DNA of 64,000 bases from Aphelenchoides besseyi (taxonomy: Eukaryota > Nematoda > Chromadorea > Rhabditida > Aphelenchoididae). Where the stretch lies: NCBI GenBank assembly GCA_024699855.1, contig JAMPIQ010000003.1:2852001-2916000 (forward strand). The letters are read 5' to 3'. The translations under genes and the position numbers were made by a program. The number at the start of each line of letters is the position of its first letter. The first letter of the stretch is position 1. Of this stretch, positions 33,141 to 44,785 are shown piece after piece. Under the pieces are notes generated by a model. The model was not told the DNA's origin. It saw only the letters and a program-made list of their open reading frames with translations, and made no database searches.

Positions 33141-33889
33141 CCGTCGATTTCAATCTTTGTCGGAAGTCGTTTACAAATAAACATTTCAATTGAATTCGTT
33201 TCCTTGACAAGAAATTAAGGATTTCTGGCATGTTTACTTTTTGTAAAAATGTGCACTTAAAGATCATTAGCTTAAGACATAGTGGTCAGCAAAGCCTGCT
33301 CGTTTTAGAGAATGTTTTTGAAAGTTTTAATGCTTTGATGGCTTCAACATCTACGAAGTTTATTACAACAATAGATGGCCGTAGTTGATCGACATGAATC
33401 GAAATGCGCTCCCCTCTTGTTCATGATTTCTCGTTATTGCGATTACCATTTACAGGGTGTCTCAGCCAAAAGGCCGATTTTCGTGAGCTTATTACTCTCC
33501 GTTGTTAATAAACCGTTTTTGATGCGGTTTTTTGTATTCAGTAGCCAGTTCCTGGGCATTTTGTTTTTTTTATCATTTGTCTGTCAGAATTTCAGTCAGA
33601 ATTCATCGAAAATGCAAAATTCTGAAGTGAGAGCTTTTTTCTTGCTTATTGATCCTCGCCTCTTTACTCTTAAATCTCCACTCTTTGCCCGTTATTACCC
33701 AACAGTTTTTGGACGCGACGTTAGTAATCTTCGACCGACTGTTCGATCATCTCTTGTGGCAAGTTATTGAACACTCGCACGCTTCGCCCTTGAAGATCCT
33801 CGAGGTTGTCCGGTTTGGTCCGGTACACGAGGCTCTTCACGAATCAAGCGCAGAACCTCTGCTACCGTATCCTCCGTACGCGCCGTGCT
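33141..33889. other. Spacer with 3' UTR of the kinase
   Basis: AATAAA at about 33177 ends the kinase transcript. At 33458 the sequence TACAGGGTGTCTCAGCC looks like one end of a Tc1/mariner element, but no partner end was found. A stretch near 33790-33890 may be the worn glycine-loop exon of the next kinase remnant. Confidence 0.4.
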
Positions 33890-34903
33890 AAGAAACAAAG
33901 AGATAAAGAAGCACGAATCAGATGACTAGCTACACCCAATGTTCGTCGTCTCATCGGAGTTAGTGCCAAAATGGTAAGTTTATAGACAACGATCTTACAA
34001 CCAAGAAAGATACCTGTAGGCTTTCAACTGTTCTTTCAGTTGATTTCTTTACCTCTATTCTGAGGGACAAAGTTAATGTTGATGTTTACAGGAACCATTG
34101 ATAATCGCGCTCGAATGTGTCGGCGGTAGTTCGTTGATCGAGTTTCCGAATTAAAACCGCGACAGCTTGCTGTTGCCAACAAAGCAATATACTGTTCAAT
34201 GTGGCTTGCAGTTTCGACTATTTACACTCTTGCAATTGCATTCACGTGACATTGCCGCCCGAAACTGTCTTGTTTGTGTGAAATACGGAATCGTGAAGAT
34301 TTCGGGTTTTGTTTTTCGAGTGTTGACAACTTTTGGACCGTAGATCGCACAAAACCGGCTCCTATTCATTGGTGAGCTCCGAAGGTTCTCGGTTGGCTAT
34401 ATCTTTTATTTCTCTTTTTTAATCATGAGTTTTTAGGTATGACGAAATACTCCAAAGCCGCCGATGTCCGGAGTTTAACGTAAGTTTCTTTGCTTATTCA
34501 TGTTTGTAGCTTCAACTTTCAGAATCACCTGATGGGAAATCTCTACGTGCGCACAGAAGCTTCCGTTCAAGAACTAAACGTTGGCCGAAATACTACAGAC
34601 GATTCTTCAAGACGCCAAGTTTCATCCGAATATGTCTGCCGATTGTCTGATGGAAATACAAAAGTTGTCGCTCAAATGTTTGAGCAAATATCCGACGAAG
34701 CGTCCGGCCTTGATGCTTTTTACGATAAAATTGCGAATGTCTGCAGGGACAGACATCACACGAAGATTCCAGGACATGGTCTCGATTTGTCTGGAATGAA
34801 GAGTAAGAAGATGACCAAGAATCAGCCCACGACAAAAGCGTCCACTGTTCAAGCATCAGAGAAAAAGGAATTGGCAAAACCGAGTTACAAGTCGAGAGTA
34901 TGA
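33890..34903 (+). pseudogene. Second SH2-kinase family pseudogene (catalytic lobes)
   Basis: Worn pieces in order: alpha-C region with an in-frame stop (DKEARIR then LATPNVRRLIGVSAKM) ending at a GTAAGT donor near 33973; hinge (EPLIIALECVGGSSLIEF); catalytic loop with HSRDIAARNCLV, where the first HRD position reads HS-RD; DFG replaced by SGF; then a C-lobe end resembling alpha-H/alpha-I (CLSKYPTKRPALMLF). Several stops and frame changes intervene. It follows the intact kinase head to tail, as in a tandem array. Confidence 0.7.
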
Positions 34904-34973
34904 ACTGTGAGCAAACTTGATGCTAAAATAAAAAGTAATCTATTGCCGAATCATTTAAAATGTAAAAGTCTAA

Positions 34974-35054
34974 CGTGCACTACAGGATTCGAACCTGTGC
35001 GGGCGAACCCAATGGATTAGCAGTCCATCTCCTTAACCACTCGGACAAATGCAC
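34974..35054 (-). tRNA. tRNA-Ser (anticodon GCT)
   Basis: On the minus strand an 81-nt cloverleaf folds with acceptor GTGCATT/AGTGCAC, D arm TCCGAGTGGTTAAGGA, anticodon loop CTGCTAA (GCT, serine AGC/AGT), a long variable arm, T arm ACAGG-TTCGAAT-CCTGT and discriminator G, as in eukaryotic tRNA-Ser. A T4 run follows. The gene lies in the spacer after the kinase pseudogene. Confidence 0.95.
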
Positions 35055-35325
35055 GACAGTTTCGCAGATGGAAAATCGATCAATGAACAACATTTTTTGG
35101 TCAGCAATCTCGACAGTCACTTTTAATCTTCGTGGACATGCCTTTGAAGTGAGAGTTGTGAACGAGTTTGTGTGTCTTCATTTATAACCCATACGAAATA
35201 GCCATCGAGATATCATTGACGTCGAATAGTTAGAAATTTGCATAAGCTTTTGAAAAGAACTGAAACTCATAATTTAATGGCTTAGTCGTTCAGTTTTCTG
35301 TGCTCCAACAACCGTCTCTTCAGCT

Positions 35326-35864
35326 ATGAATCAAAGTTCAGTTGGGCACGAGAGTGCCTTCACGTCGATAAACCTTTGGCTAACCAACTATCTGTGGGAG
35401 TTCTCGATAATCGTCTTGTTAGTGATCTTCATCTCTTTCATTAGTGCAATCTTCTGGGGCATTGGAGTGGTCAGTAGTCGGGTTTGTTGTTTTCTGTTAA
35501 ATGAAAACTTTCGATTTTAGTACGTTGCAATCAAAGAATTGCTCGAAGAACATCAAATGAGAGTCAATAAGAAGATGATATCGGCAGAGCTTGCATACCA
35601 ACAACAAGTGATCGATTACACTCACGGAGCTTTGAATCGCGAATTGGGCAAATGGCGTGAAAGTGTGGGAATCGGAGATTCGTCCCGTCGAATGCACTCT
35701 CGTGGATCAAAGTCATCAGTAAGTGCAAACCTCACTTCCACCAAAACTCTGTTCAGAAGCGTCAAGGCGCTGGAGTCGAATCGATTTATGTGTTGGACGA
35801 AATGAACGAGGGTCCAGAATATGAGACCACTACAGGCTCTTCGACTGTCAGTGATGCCGAGTAA
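35326..35864 (+). CDS. Small single-pass membrane protein, unrecognised
   Basis: Three exons (introns GTCAGT...TTTTAG and GTAAGT...TTTCAG) encode about 150 residues: a short serine/threonine-rich head, one transmembrane segment (FSIIVLLVIFISFISAIFWG), a helical basic-acidic stretch (IKELLEEHQMRVNKKM) and a charged C-terminal tail ending VSDAE. The tail contains ESIYVLDEMNE, close to SAYVLDKQNE in the membrane protein at 53911-54935, so the two may be distant relatives. A polyadenylation signal AATAAA lies at about 35894. Function unknown. Confidence 0.7.
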
Positions 35865-35986
35865 ACGGTCGTAGAATCAAATTGTATGTTGAGAATAAAA
35901 GTATTTTTGAAGTTGCGTAATCACAAAGCAGTTTTCTGAGAACCTCACTTCTTCATTTCACTTTGTGCTAAGCAGTCGGTTTCGAA

Positions 35987-37395
35987 ATGAGAAACAGTCG
36001 ACGTCGTTCTAAACTTAAGCCGTTCGTTCCATCTCGTTGTTTCTCGTCTTACAGTCAATCGAGCTCAACAACCGAAACTCCGAAGTCGTTGGAAGCGGAG
36101 GTTCTTCCCGATGGATTGGATCCCGCTAAACATCCGGGAGAATGGCGTTCAAGTTCATCGGCTGCAAAAGGAAGTTTTTGGGAACAACAAACATTCAAAC
36201 GAAGTGTGAACATCAATCAGGCGGCTGCAAGTGTTGAAATGCGAACTACGTGGATGACCGTCAACGGAGTCGACCACCCTACTTCACTTCTTGACCTGTG
36301 AGTTCTAATCAACTGTTTTCGTATGTGAGTTTTAGATCAACGGATGTTGAAAATGTTGACTTGTATACACGTCGAGCTGACAATTTGCCGTGTTCTCGTG
36401 AGTGTCTTCAGTTGGTTCTGAAATGGCTTCCACGAGGTCGATACGCCGTTTGTCCGACTCACAAACGCGTAATCCGTCATCCACTTCCACCGATTCAAAA
36501 TGAACTCACGTGTGATACCCAAGACGAGAAGATCGTGACGTGTAAACTCGTGAATTGCGTTTCACCAATCTATTTCACGGTCAAACGTTTCTCTGATGCA
36601 ATGCGAGTACTTGCTAGCTTCTCACTTATAATCAGTAGTTTTTAGTTTGGGCCACAAGTTGCATTCTGCTTTGAAGACGCGTTCTAATCGAATCAAATTG
36701 TATCCAATCGATCATGTAAGTGTTTTTTAATGCGTTTAAGGAATTGAATACAAATCGTAGCCAGTGGAGGGTGGTCATGCTTGTTGTTTGTATCTAAAAG
36801 AACTTCATCGCTGCAAAATTGAAATGATTGGCGCTAAGATGGTTCAGGTGGAATTGATCGATTTGGGCGAGAATGCGATTTTGGAGCACGGCAATTTGTT
36901 CGAATTGCCAACCGATTTGGTTGAAATGGCTCCCGTTTTGGCTTTTCGTTGTTCCCTTTTTTGGTTTGTGAAGATGATCGTAGTCGACGTCATACTATTT
37001 TAGGACAAGATACCCGTCTGCTGGATTTCAAGTACGTGGAAAAGTTCAAGCAAACGGTCATGAATGTAGAGATGGTTCGCTTAGAACGTGAGTTTACAAA
37101 CCAGTAGCCGAGTTATATCGTGTGTTTAGCGGGCGAATACGATGCAAAACATCAACGACATTTCGTCACAATGATCGATCCAACTCCACCGGTTTTGCCC
37201 GAGAACTCGATGGCCGGCCGTGGAACTCGAAATCGCCAACGAAAACCACCACCAGAAGTAGCTAAAGAAGAATTGGATGAGGACGTGAAAACGGTCGAAG
37301 AAGTAGAAAGTCATTTGATGGCAATCAATATGCACGAGTTGGAAGAGTTTATGAGCTGTTTGACAATAGAAACCAAAAACGATGTTGACCAGTGA
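35987..37395 (+). CDS. Tudor-domain protein
   Basis: Six exons encode about 365 residues. The N-terminal 100 are serine/basic rich. From about residue 150 a Tudor unit with its SN-like shoulder can be read: LVNCVSPIYFTVKRFSDA, the core entry CCLYLKELHRCKIEMIG, VQVELIDLGENAILEHGNLF and LPTDLVEMAPVLAF, the usual binding-fold pattern for methylarginine or methyllysine ligands. A basic/acidic tail ends at the TGA at 37393. One intron (36603-36645) joins in phase only with a GC donor (GCGAGT). Tudor proteins of this layout act mostly in germ granules and piRNA pathways; that role is inferred. The canonical aromatic cage is incomplete (YLKELHRCKI, DLGEN where DYGN is usual). Confidence 0.75.
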
Positions 37396-37902
37396 CGTTG
37401 AATATTAACTTTCTGTTGTTTGTAGTCTATTTATGTATTTGAAGCTATGAATAAACGTTCAATCGTTTATAAGCCATTAAACCATGTGAAACAATACAAA
37501 TAGATGATCAAAAACAAAGGTCAATCGCTTAGCTTCAAAGATCAAATGGCTAATAGACTTCTCGAAGCAAACAAAAACTCTTACCTAATATCTACGCTAT
37601 TCGATCAGTGGCGATTTTCGACAAAAATAAACTTCTAAAAATCCAAGTTGCTGACATACGATACAATATGAATATTTGTAAGCCTCAACACTTCGTTCAT
37701 TGGCTTACTGTCTTTTGCTTAGAGATCAATAGCAAGTCTTTGTCTGAAGAACGAAAGAAGTCATAGAACACGCCTGTCAAAGTTGCAACCGAACAAAGTG
37801 GGCAATACACGGATCGACACGGCAAAATCTACGTTGCATAGTGATCTTTGTATGAATTATCCAAATGAACAGTCCAATCAAATAGCGTTTAATTGTCTCA
37901 GT
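37396..37902. other. Spacer with polyadenylation signals, no gene
   Basis: AATAAA near 37449 ends the Tudor-protein transcript. The rest, between two convergent genes, holds no supported exon. Confidence 0.6.
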
Positions 37903-38415
37903 CTAAATATTGAACGGCGGCAAATCGACACTTTCGTCCGGTGGAACAGGAATCCATTTCTCTTTGGTTTTCATGTACTCGCGCAGTTCCTCCACGTATT
38001 CAGATGAACTCCAAAAGAGATTCTGAAAACACAAAGTTGAGCAGGATTGGAGTCAGCCATTTACCTTCAGTGTTCCCCACTGGGTAAGTTTGCGACGAAT
38101 ATACGTGTTCTGATATTGGGCTGCTTTCCAACGACGCAAATCATAAGTCACTTTCATGTACTGACGGCGATCTTCATCCGACCACAATGCAAAGTCTCGT
38201 GGCTCTTTGGCTCGTTTCGGACGATGGTGATGACCTCCAGTCGAACTGCCACGACTACGACGAATCTTCGCAGGTTGAGGATTTGGACGATCAGTGCTCG
38301 TTGGAATCGATTCAGTTATTGGCGTTGGGTTCTGGCCTTTGGCTTCAGTTAACGTCGATTCTTTTGCTATCTGAAAATAGAACTGGAGTTTGTAAGTCGG
38401 GGTGGATACGAACAT
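37903..38415 (-). CDS. Unrecognised basic protein with tryptophan-rich C-terminus
   Basis: Two exons (intron GTAAAT...TTTCAG near 38027-38063) from an ATG at 38415 encode about 157 residues. The first half is proline/threonine rich and basic (KIRRSRGSSTGGHHHRPKR). The second half is well ordered and acidic-aromatic (DFALWSDEDRRQYMKVTYDL, NLFWSSSEYVEELREYMK), ending FNI. No domain was recognised. Its codon use and splice sites match the neighbours, so I take it as real. Confidence 0.65.
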
Positions 38416-38577
38416 TAGTGGCCATCTTTGGCAATCAATTCAAAATGGTGAGCTCAATCAAACGACCGGAATCGACAAGCCGAACGACGAAAATAACAAC
38501 AGAAATTGTTTCATTTTGATCGAAATGCAAATTCAAAATGAAAGTTTAATGGTAGTAAATGAAAACAAAAAGAATGT

Positions 38578-40902
38578 TCATTGTGGTTGTTGTTGTTGTT
38601 CTGGTTGATCCATGCGTGGTGCCAAGTAAGTCGACTTAGCGGCACCGTCCTCTGTTGGTGCCAAATAAGTCGAGTTGGTTGAACCTCCCTCCTGTGGTTG
38701 TTCCGGTTGCTCCATACGTGGTGCCAAATAGGTGGACTTGACGAAATTGTTGTTCTCGAGTGGTTCGTCAGGTTGAGCCTCAGCTTTGGGTTCTTCCTAC
38801 AGTTGAAAAGTAATAACAATCAATTTACACAATCTCTTACCTTTAACAAAGCTGCTGCAGCGGCGGCCGCAGCCTCTTCATCGCGTTTCTTTTGAGCTTC
38901 CAATTCGGCCAACTTGGCGGCTTCTTCCTTTTCTTTTTGTTCACGTTCCAAATCAGCTTGAGCCTTTTCAGCATCCGCTTTCTTCTGTGCATCCTCTTTC
39001 TCCTTGCGTTCACGCTCCGCATCAGCTTGCATCTTCTTGTCTTCAGTGGTTGCCAACTTGGTAGCTTCTTCTTCTTTCTCACGACGTGCCGCCTCTTCCA
39101 TTTCCGCTTGAGCCTTTTCAGCTGCCAACTTAGCGGCCTCTTCTTTCGCGCGTTTGATCTCGGCTTGTGCCTTCTCATCTTCGACGGTAGCCAATATGGC
39201 TGCCTCCTCCTCCTTCTCCTTTCGTGCACGTTCTTTCTCCGCTTCGTTGGCGGCTTCACGATCCGACTTTGACTCCTCTTCAGATTTGCTCTCATCTTTG
39301 AAATCCTTAAATCAAAATTTGAGTAAGAGACATCAAAGATGTAATGTACTTTGCGTTTCTTCAACGAATTGTCCTTCTCGACAGTAGCCGGAGAACGAAC
39401 CTCTTCCTTCGGTTCAGCCACCGCCAAAGTTGCATGCTTCTCCTTGTCTTCGATTGGTGATGGTGAAATCACTTTCTTGCCCGGTGGCTAAAAGTTAATC
39501 GATTATGTTCGTTATCAGCTTTTACTTTTTGGAAATCAAACGGGCCAGTTAAGTGGAACTTCAAAGATTCTTTCATCGAAATAAGAGTCATTCCAATGTA
39601 AGTGTAATCCGGACGCAACTTCTCGTCGTGTTTGTCCAAGTTGGCCATGATGGTGAGAAATTGACGTGGAACGTACTTGTAACATTGTTCGTCTGGAAGC
39701 TCAAATGATTAGTAAGACCAGTTTCGTTATTCACATACATCCACCGCAAAACAAACGCTCCTTGTTGACCATCATGTTCACATCGGAGAACTGCTCGTTC
39801 CACGGCAAAAGTTGACGACCGAAGAGATTGAAGCAAAGGTAAATCTGAAATAAAACAGTTATTACTGCATGGCAGTTTCTGACCAACCCATGACTCCAAA
39901 TCGTCTTTGCGTTGAATGTCCTTATTGCGATGATAGTTACGTGGAAGATAGGTACGTTCCCTGAGCTTCGGCAAACGGCGCGGACTGCCTCGTAGTTTGT
40001 TGTCGTAGTGACGCTCAAAGTGATGCGAACGTGAGAAGTCAATGATGTAAAAGATTTGCGGATTGTCGATTCCGAGCATGAACTTCGTGGGCGACAAGTT
40101 GCGATGAAGATAGCCAAGTGTATGCAAATCATGAATGGCTTGGAAAGTCTGCATCGACAAACGACCGGCATCACGACGCCTGAAAAACAAATCAATGTCG
40201 TGTAATCAAGTAAGACATACGAAAAGTCATGGTTCTTAAGAACGGTCATACGCAAATCATCAAAGTTCATGTCGCCAAGAGTCATCACAAGAAAGTTGAA
40301 GCATCTGGCAACCCGTCCTTTGTTCAACAAGCGCGGGAAATGACGAGCAAAACGAGGTTCGTGTTTGCTTGCATCGGAAAGTACGTGGATTTCGCGCTAT
40401 AGATGATTAACTGAGTTGTTATATTCTTGAACTTACAATCAATTGTTTTGGACCTTTTTCGTCTTGCAACCATTCGATCTTCATACCATAGAGTTTTTGA
40501 GTAGCCTTGCTGCGAACGACCATAATATGCTCCGTAATCGATGCTTCAATCTTGTATCTGTTATTTGTCGGTAAGTATTCTGTATCTCCAAAAACTCACC
40601 GATCGCCACTGCGGCAAATGATGTCGGTGCCAATTGGAAGCGGAAACGGAGTTCCCTTCTTCTGACCTTTCCTCGGACCAGCTCCATTCAACGTTCCTTC
40701 ACCACCTTTCTTCATTTTGCTTGCGAGCTAAAAACAACGACAATTCAGTTGCGTTCTTGAATTCTTCCACTTACCGCAACCTCCAACTTCAAGTCCTTGC
40801 GATTCGCCTCTTCCTCTGAAATTTACATCCATCAATGAGAGGATTGAAACGTTCAAAGTTACTACGCAAACGCTTCAACAACTCGGCATTGTCGTAGCCC
40901 AT
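38578..40902 (-). CDS. TTBK-like predicted pseudokinase with Ala/Glu coiled tail and STYLAP repeats
   Basis: About nine exons. After a short charged N-terminus come casein-kinase-1/TTBK-like landmarks: YKIEASITEHIMVV, KLYGMKIEWL (ATP lysine kept), LVMTLGDMNFDDL, then GYLHRNLSPTKFMLG with asparagine in place of the catalytic HRD aspartate, and YIIDFSRS in place of DFG. The lobe ends with DDLESWVYLCFNLF and LPWNEQFSD. A tail of over 200 residues follows, a long E/K/A coiled-coil stretch (repeats of AEKAQA and EKEEAAKLA) with a nine-alanine run. Three copies of a STYLAP motif close the protein at the TGA at 38578. The start is uncertain: the ATG at 40902 is the first I can defend, and a further upstream exon is possible. 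Nematodes have dozens of TTBK-like genes, many sperm enriched. Confidence 0.85.
38585..38750 (-). repeat. Three-fold STYLAP coding repeat
   Basis: The last exon encodes KSTYLAPRMEQPEQ, NSTYLAPTEDG and KSTYLAPRMDQPEQ in succession. The plus-strand signature GGTGCCAA(A/G)TA recurs at about 38613, 38660 and 38722. Confidence 0.8.
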
Positions 40903-41089
40903 ATCGTCAAGAAAAGCAGAGAGAACAGAAGAAACAACCAACTCGTAGACCGCGTCGCGGTTGAACTGTTCGTCTAGAAACCTTTTGATCTCCTGAGTTC
41001 TTGCATAAGATGCAAATTTATGTTTTTTAATGAAACTGATTGAATCCGTAGGAAGCAAAGTTTAGCGCCTTTCAATCGCTTGCTTCAAT

Positions 41090-42011
41090 ATGTCAAGTCG
41101 CCTGTTTGTATTATTCATTTTGACTTTTGGAGTTGACGCGACGTTTAAGATCTTGTACCCTGGCAACGACAGTTTTCCGTTGCATTCAGATCAACTACAC
41201 TACTGGAATGGAAGTAAATTGTGAGTTTTGAAATCAGAAAGTTGTTCACGTCTATTTTGCAGAGTAACTCGTCTGATTGCCGATCAGATTTCGTTCATTC
41301 CGGTCGTCACAACAGTACCAGATCCAATCATTTTTGGCTTGTCCTTTGATTCAACGGCTTGCTTAGGAGAACCAAACTCGTGAGTTCTTTGTCGACTGTC
41401 GATTACATTTCTTACTTCAGAATCATCGTCGATATCGGAAGCTGTTTAGTGAAATTGGTATTTTCGGTGATTAGCGGCAAATGTATGCTTAAAAAAAGTA
41501 AGTCATAGAATTCGTTGATAATATTATAATCAATTTCAGCTGAAAATAGTACACCATACTTCTACGAATATGATCCTGGACCCAACAATGACTATCAGCG
41601 CCGCGACTTTCAAGAGTTCCATATGGAGTGTCAAACGGCGAGTTGGGTGGAAATCGACGAAATCAACACGACTTTCAAGCGAATCAAAGTGTCTTTGCGT
41701 ACAGCAAACGGCAACACGGGAGTCGAGTTTCTTATGGTCGAGTTGAAAAGCAACCGAAGTAAATTAACGTGTTAATTTCTAGGAAGTCAGGGGTTACGGT
41801 TATTCAGACGATCAAAATGATTTGGCCGCTTTTATTGTTCTGTGGTAAGTTGATCTGCTATTTGTGTCCAATTTATTTCAGTGTCATAACCGGACTCGTA
41901 GGACTGCTCATTTCGTCGAGTATCTTCGCGATTGTCCAACATCATCATTTCATCAAACCAAAAAGACAAGAACAAACGATCAACGCTCCGGCTACTCCAG
42001 CCACGCGTTGA
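41090..42011 (+). CDS. Type I membrane protein, unrecognised ectodomain
   Basis: Seven short exons encode a signal peptide (MSSRLFVLFILTFGVDA) and an ectodomain of about 190 residues with four cysteines and several N-glycosylation sequons (GNDS, WNGS, ENST, INTT). One transmembrane segment (VITGLVGLLISSSIFAIV) and a short basic tail ending PATPATR follow. The pattern of short exons and paired cysteines (STACLGEP, GSCLVKL, GKCMLK, MECQT) resembles CUB-like nematode surface proteins, but I cannot assign a family. The gene starts less than 200 bp from the TTBK-like gene on the other strand, so the two may share a divergent promoter. Confidence 0.75.
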
Positions 42012-42226
42012 GTTCATTTAGAAGTGTAGTTACTATGAAATAAACTATTAAAGTTACCACCAACAGACAAAGAAATGAAGCTAATAACCGGAGTCTATCG
42101 AGAGAATCTGATTGGAATACAAAGATCGGGTTATGACCACCAGTTTTAATCGTTCCGAAGGAGAAGCCACTGAGTTTTACAGTCCAGCAAATTAACGTCC
42201 TTCTTTCCAACTGTTCAGTCCGAAAA

Positions 42227-43628
42227 TGATCTTTTATTTTTGGATTTGCTGTCTTGCTGCTCAGTCCGTCATGACAAAAAATCAAAAACAAGAGAAGACC
42301 TCCGAGTTGACGGACAGTTTCAGTGAAGTGTCAAACCAAAAACGCAAATCGTAGGTTTCAAAGACGGTTATCAATCAGTAAGTTCCTTCAGGAAACCGGC
42401 ATCCAAGAAAGAAGATGGAAAAGGTCGCAAATTGAAATCACAAAAGTAAGTCAAGAGGTCGATTATAACAACGACGTTCTAGAGCCAAGGCCTCAAAGGC
42501 AGGAAAAGCGACGAAGGAACAAAAGTAAGTTGTTGGATAGATTGTGTGATTATTCAGTTTTAGACTCGGTTTAGTAACAGGTGGGCCGTCTCAGTCGCTT
42601 TCATCCACTCAACTCGACTTGATGATTGCCAAGGAGAAATCAATGAAATTTATGAAACAGTCCGAGACGATACCGTTTATTCGCAAACCGTTGAGTAAAC
42701 GTCTTGCTCTTTTGGTCAGCAACGCTGAACCGTTGGATTCGATTATGTCGAAATGGACCGACAAGTGTTTTGTTGACGGACAGTAAGTGAACACAACTGC
42801 TACTCACCATTCGAATGTTCAGATACACGATCGTTGACATGAATCAACCGATCACTTTACCAAAACGTCCGGATCCAATCAACACGTTTGCTGATGACTC
42901 GCCGTTAACTCAAGTTGGATCGCGGTATGTGTGATTGAGAAGTTGAAATAAGCTTTGTCTTCAGAATGGCCGACTTGTTTGGACGCGCGTTAGTCGAGAA
43001 CGGTGTGGTCATTTCTCGTGTTTACTGTAATTTACAGGTTGCAAGATACTATTAACTTTCTTCCAGCTTCTCCATCACTTCGTTGCATTGAGACCCGCCG
43101 TTCAAATTTGTCGTGCACAAGCTAGCGACATAAAAGTTCGTGTGGAGCCGCAACTCTTCGATCAGCATTCATCGTCCGGTCGAACTCCACGTTTCATGAC
43201 CATCGATGAGCTGCATAAAGCGGGACTTGCTGTCGACACGAATTATCGTCCACAACGCAAATTCGCGGCAAAAAGCGAGGAAGCAGCCAATCAGTTTGCT
43301 CAGTTCCTCGACTCACTGGCAACTCCAGAAATCAGCACCGTTCTTGTTGTCACTCATCCGAACATCGTCCACGCTCTTGGTAGCAACAATCTTAACTTCT
43401 CAATGAACACTTCTTATTGCAGCCGATGTTTTCAACGGATCCAGCAAACAAACCAAATCGAAGCACAAAGTTGCCAACGGACTCCCGTATTGTTCCGGTT
43501 TAGCTTTTGCCCAACGTAAATCCGCGGATCCAAAACAGAAATCGAAATGGCGACCGTTCTCGAATGTGATTCCGGATTTCAAATCAACCAATTTCGTGAA
43601 TCGTCAATCCGTCTTTTCTCTCGAATAG
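42227..43628 (+). CDS. TULA/UBASH3-like histidine phosphatase lacking RHG, with a frame change
   Basis: After a hydrophobic or cryptic N-terminus and lysine-rich short exons, the conserved part follows TULA/STS family order: LALLVSNAEPLDSIMSKW (active RHGE reads SNAE), the MNQPITLPKRP block, the DDSPLTQVGSR block, VYSSPSLRCIET, RVEPQLFD, VDTNYRP, VVTHPNIVHAL and the end region GLPYCSGLAF. Continuity between SPSLRCIET and the following VQICRAQ part requires skipping one base in CCC at 43094-43096. The end is the TAG at 43626. With the catalytic arginine-histidine pair gone it is probably not an active phosphatase. It may be an early pseudogene or a pseudo-enzyme with an assembly indel. ATG 42227 follows a TTCAG at 42216-42220, a possible trans-splice acceptor. 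Confidence 0.75.
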
Positions 43629-43746
43629 TTTTGCTGTGAAATTCGCCGGATAAAAGACTACAAATAAATCTCTAAGGTTCTTTCACTAGATCACTTTGCC
43701 AGTGTTGAGCGGTTGTTTTCCATTCTGAGCTCCCAACTTCACTGCG

Positions 43747-44716
43747 ATGTTCTTCTTCACCTTATTAGTGCTCTTTGTGCTCACCAGTTGTGCCAAAAAG
43801 AAACAAGCAAAACCTGTGACGAAACGTGACAAACAAGTGAGTTCTATTGTTTAGACTCAATAAACGTCAATTTCAGTCCGAATCGGGATCGGATCCGGCC
43901 ACTGGAAAACTGACAGAGAAGGTAAGTCAACCGCTAAAACAACTTCTGAATGTTTGTAGACTACGAAAACCACAGGCTTAACAACTCAACAGACCGTTGG
44001 TCAAACAACAACCACCGAGTTGGCAAACTTCTCTCCTCTTCTGACTCCACAACCATCTGGTGAAATGATCAAGCAAATCAATCCGATGCCTCCGATCACT
44101 AAACCAATTGCTCAACCGGTCGCTCAACAAGTACCAAAACCTCAGACCACCAATCAGCCAACCGCGAATCCCCAACCGATTGTCCCGATTCCAGAAGTTC
44201 GTCCAGAAAGCGATGTGGTTGCGAGTCAAGTTCGTTCAAATTTTGGAATGACAAACGACAGTCAACTGTTTGCGGGAATCGGTCAAAAAGCTGAATGGAA
44301 AGAGCAGGTGAAACCCAAAGAAGCTGAAAACAAAGAACCGGCGAAGGATATGTTTGTGGAGAAGAAAGTAGGAAAAAAAAGAAGATCGTGAGTCAATCAC
44401 GTCAGAAGAAATCAACAATTAAATCGAAGATCGTAGGTCCGAAGAACAAATAACCGAACTCTCAGTTTAGGTTCTCGATAAAACTGCTCTAACGGAAACT
44501 ACTCATCCAAGAGCAACGGATATGAAAACGAACAAAAGTAATCCATTGAAATCGAAGGACAAGTTGAGTGTAAGTTCTGAATTCAAATGGCCAATTAAAA
44601 TTGGTTTTTAGACCGAAGGAAATATCCACTTATCAGCCGATGCAGAAGACGACGAAACACTTCGCAACGTCAAATCACTTGCCGTTGATCCCGATCAACC
44701 ACCAACTGGAGATTGA
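43747..44716 (+). CDS. Signal-bearing low-complexity (K/E/P/Q/T-rich) protein
   Basis: Five or six exons. The N-terminus is a clear hydrophobic leader (MFFFTLLVLFVLTSCA) followed directly by a lysine-rich stretch (KKKQAKPVTKRDKQ). A middle part is threonine/proline/glutamine rich (PIAQPVAQQVPKPQTT) with one ordered-looking segment (VASQVRSNFGMTNDSQLFAGIG), and an acidic end finishes QPPTGD. No domain was recognised. The lineage-specific composition and small size resemble other nematode secreted or sperm proteins nearby. Confidence 0.65.
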
Positions 44717-44785
44717 CGTTGTTTCTGTTGAATAAAATCAACGTCCAACTTTGTGTTCAGTTTGTTGAAACCTGTTTATTTGTCT

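Noticed and set aside
33458..33500. TACAGGGTGTCTCAGCC as one end of a Tc1/mariner element
   Set aside because: It has the right look and a TA before it, but no inverted partner and no transposase remains were found nearby.
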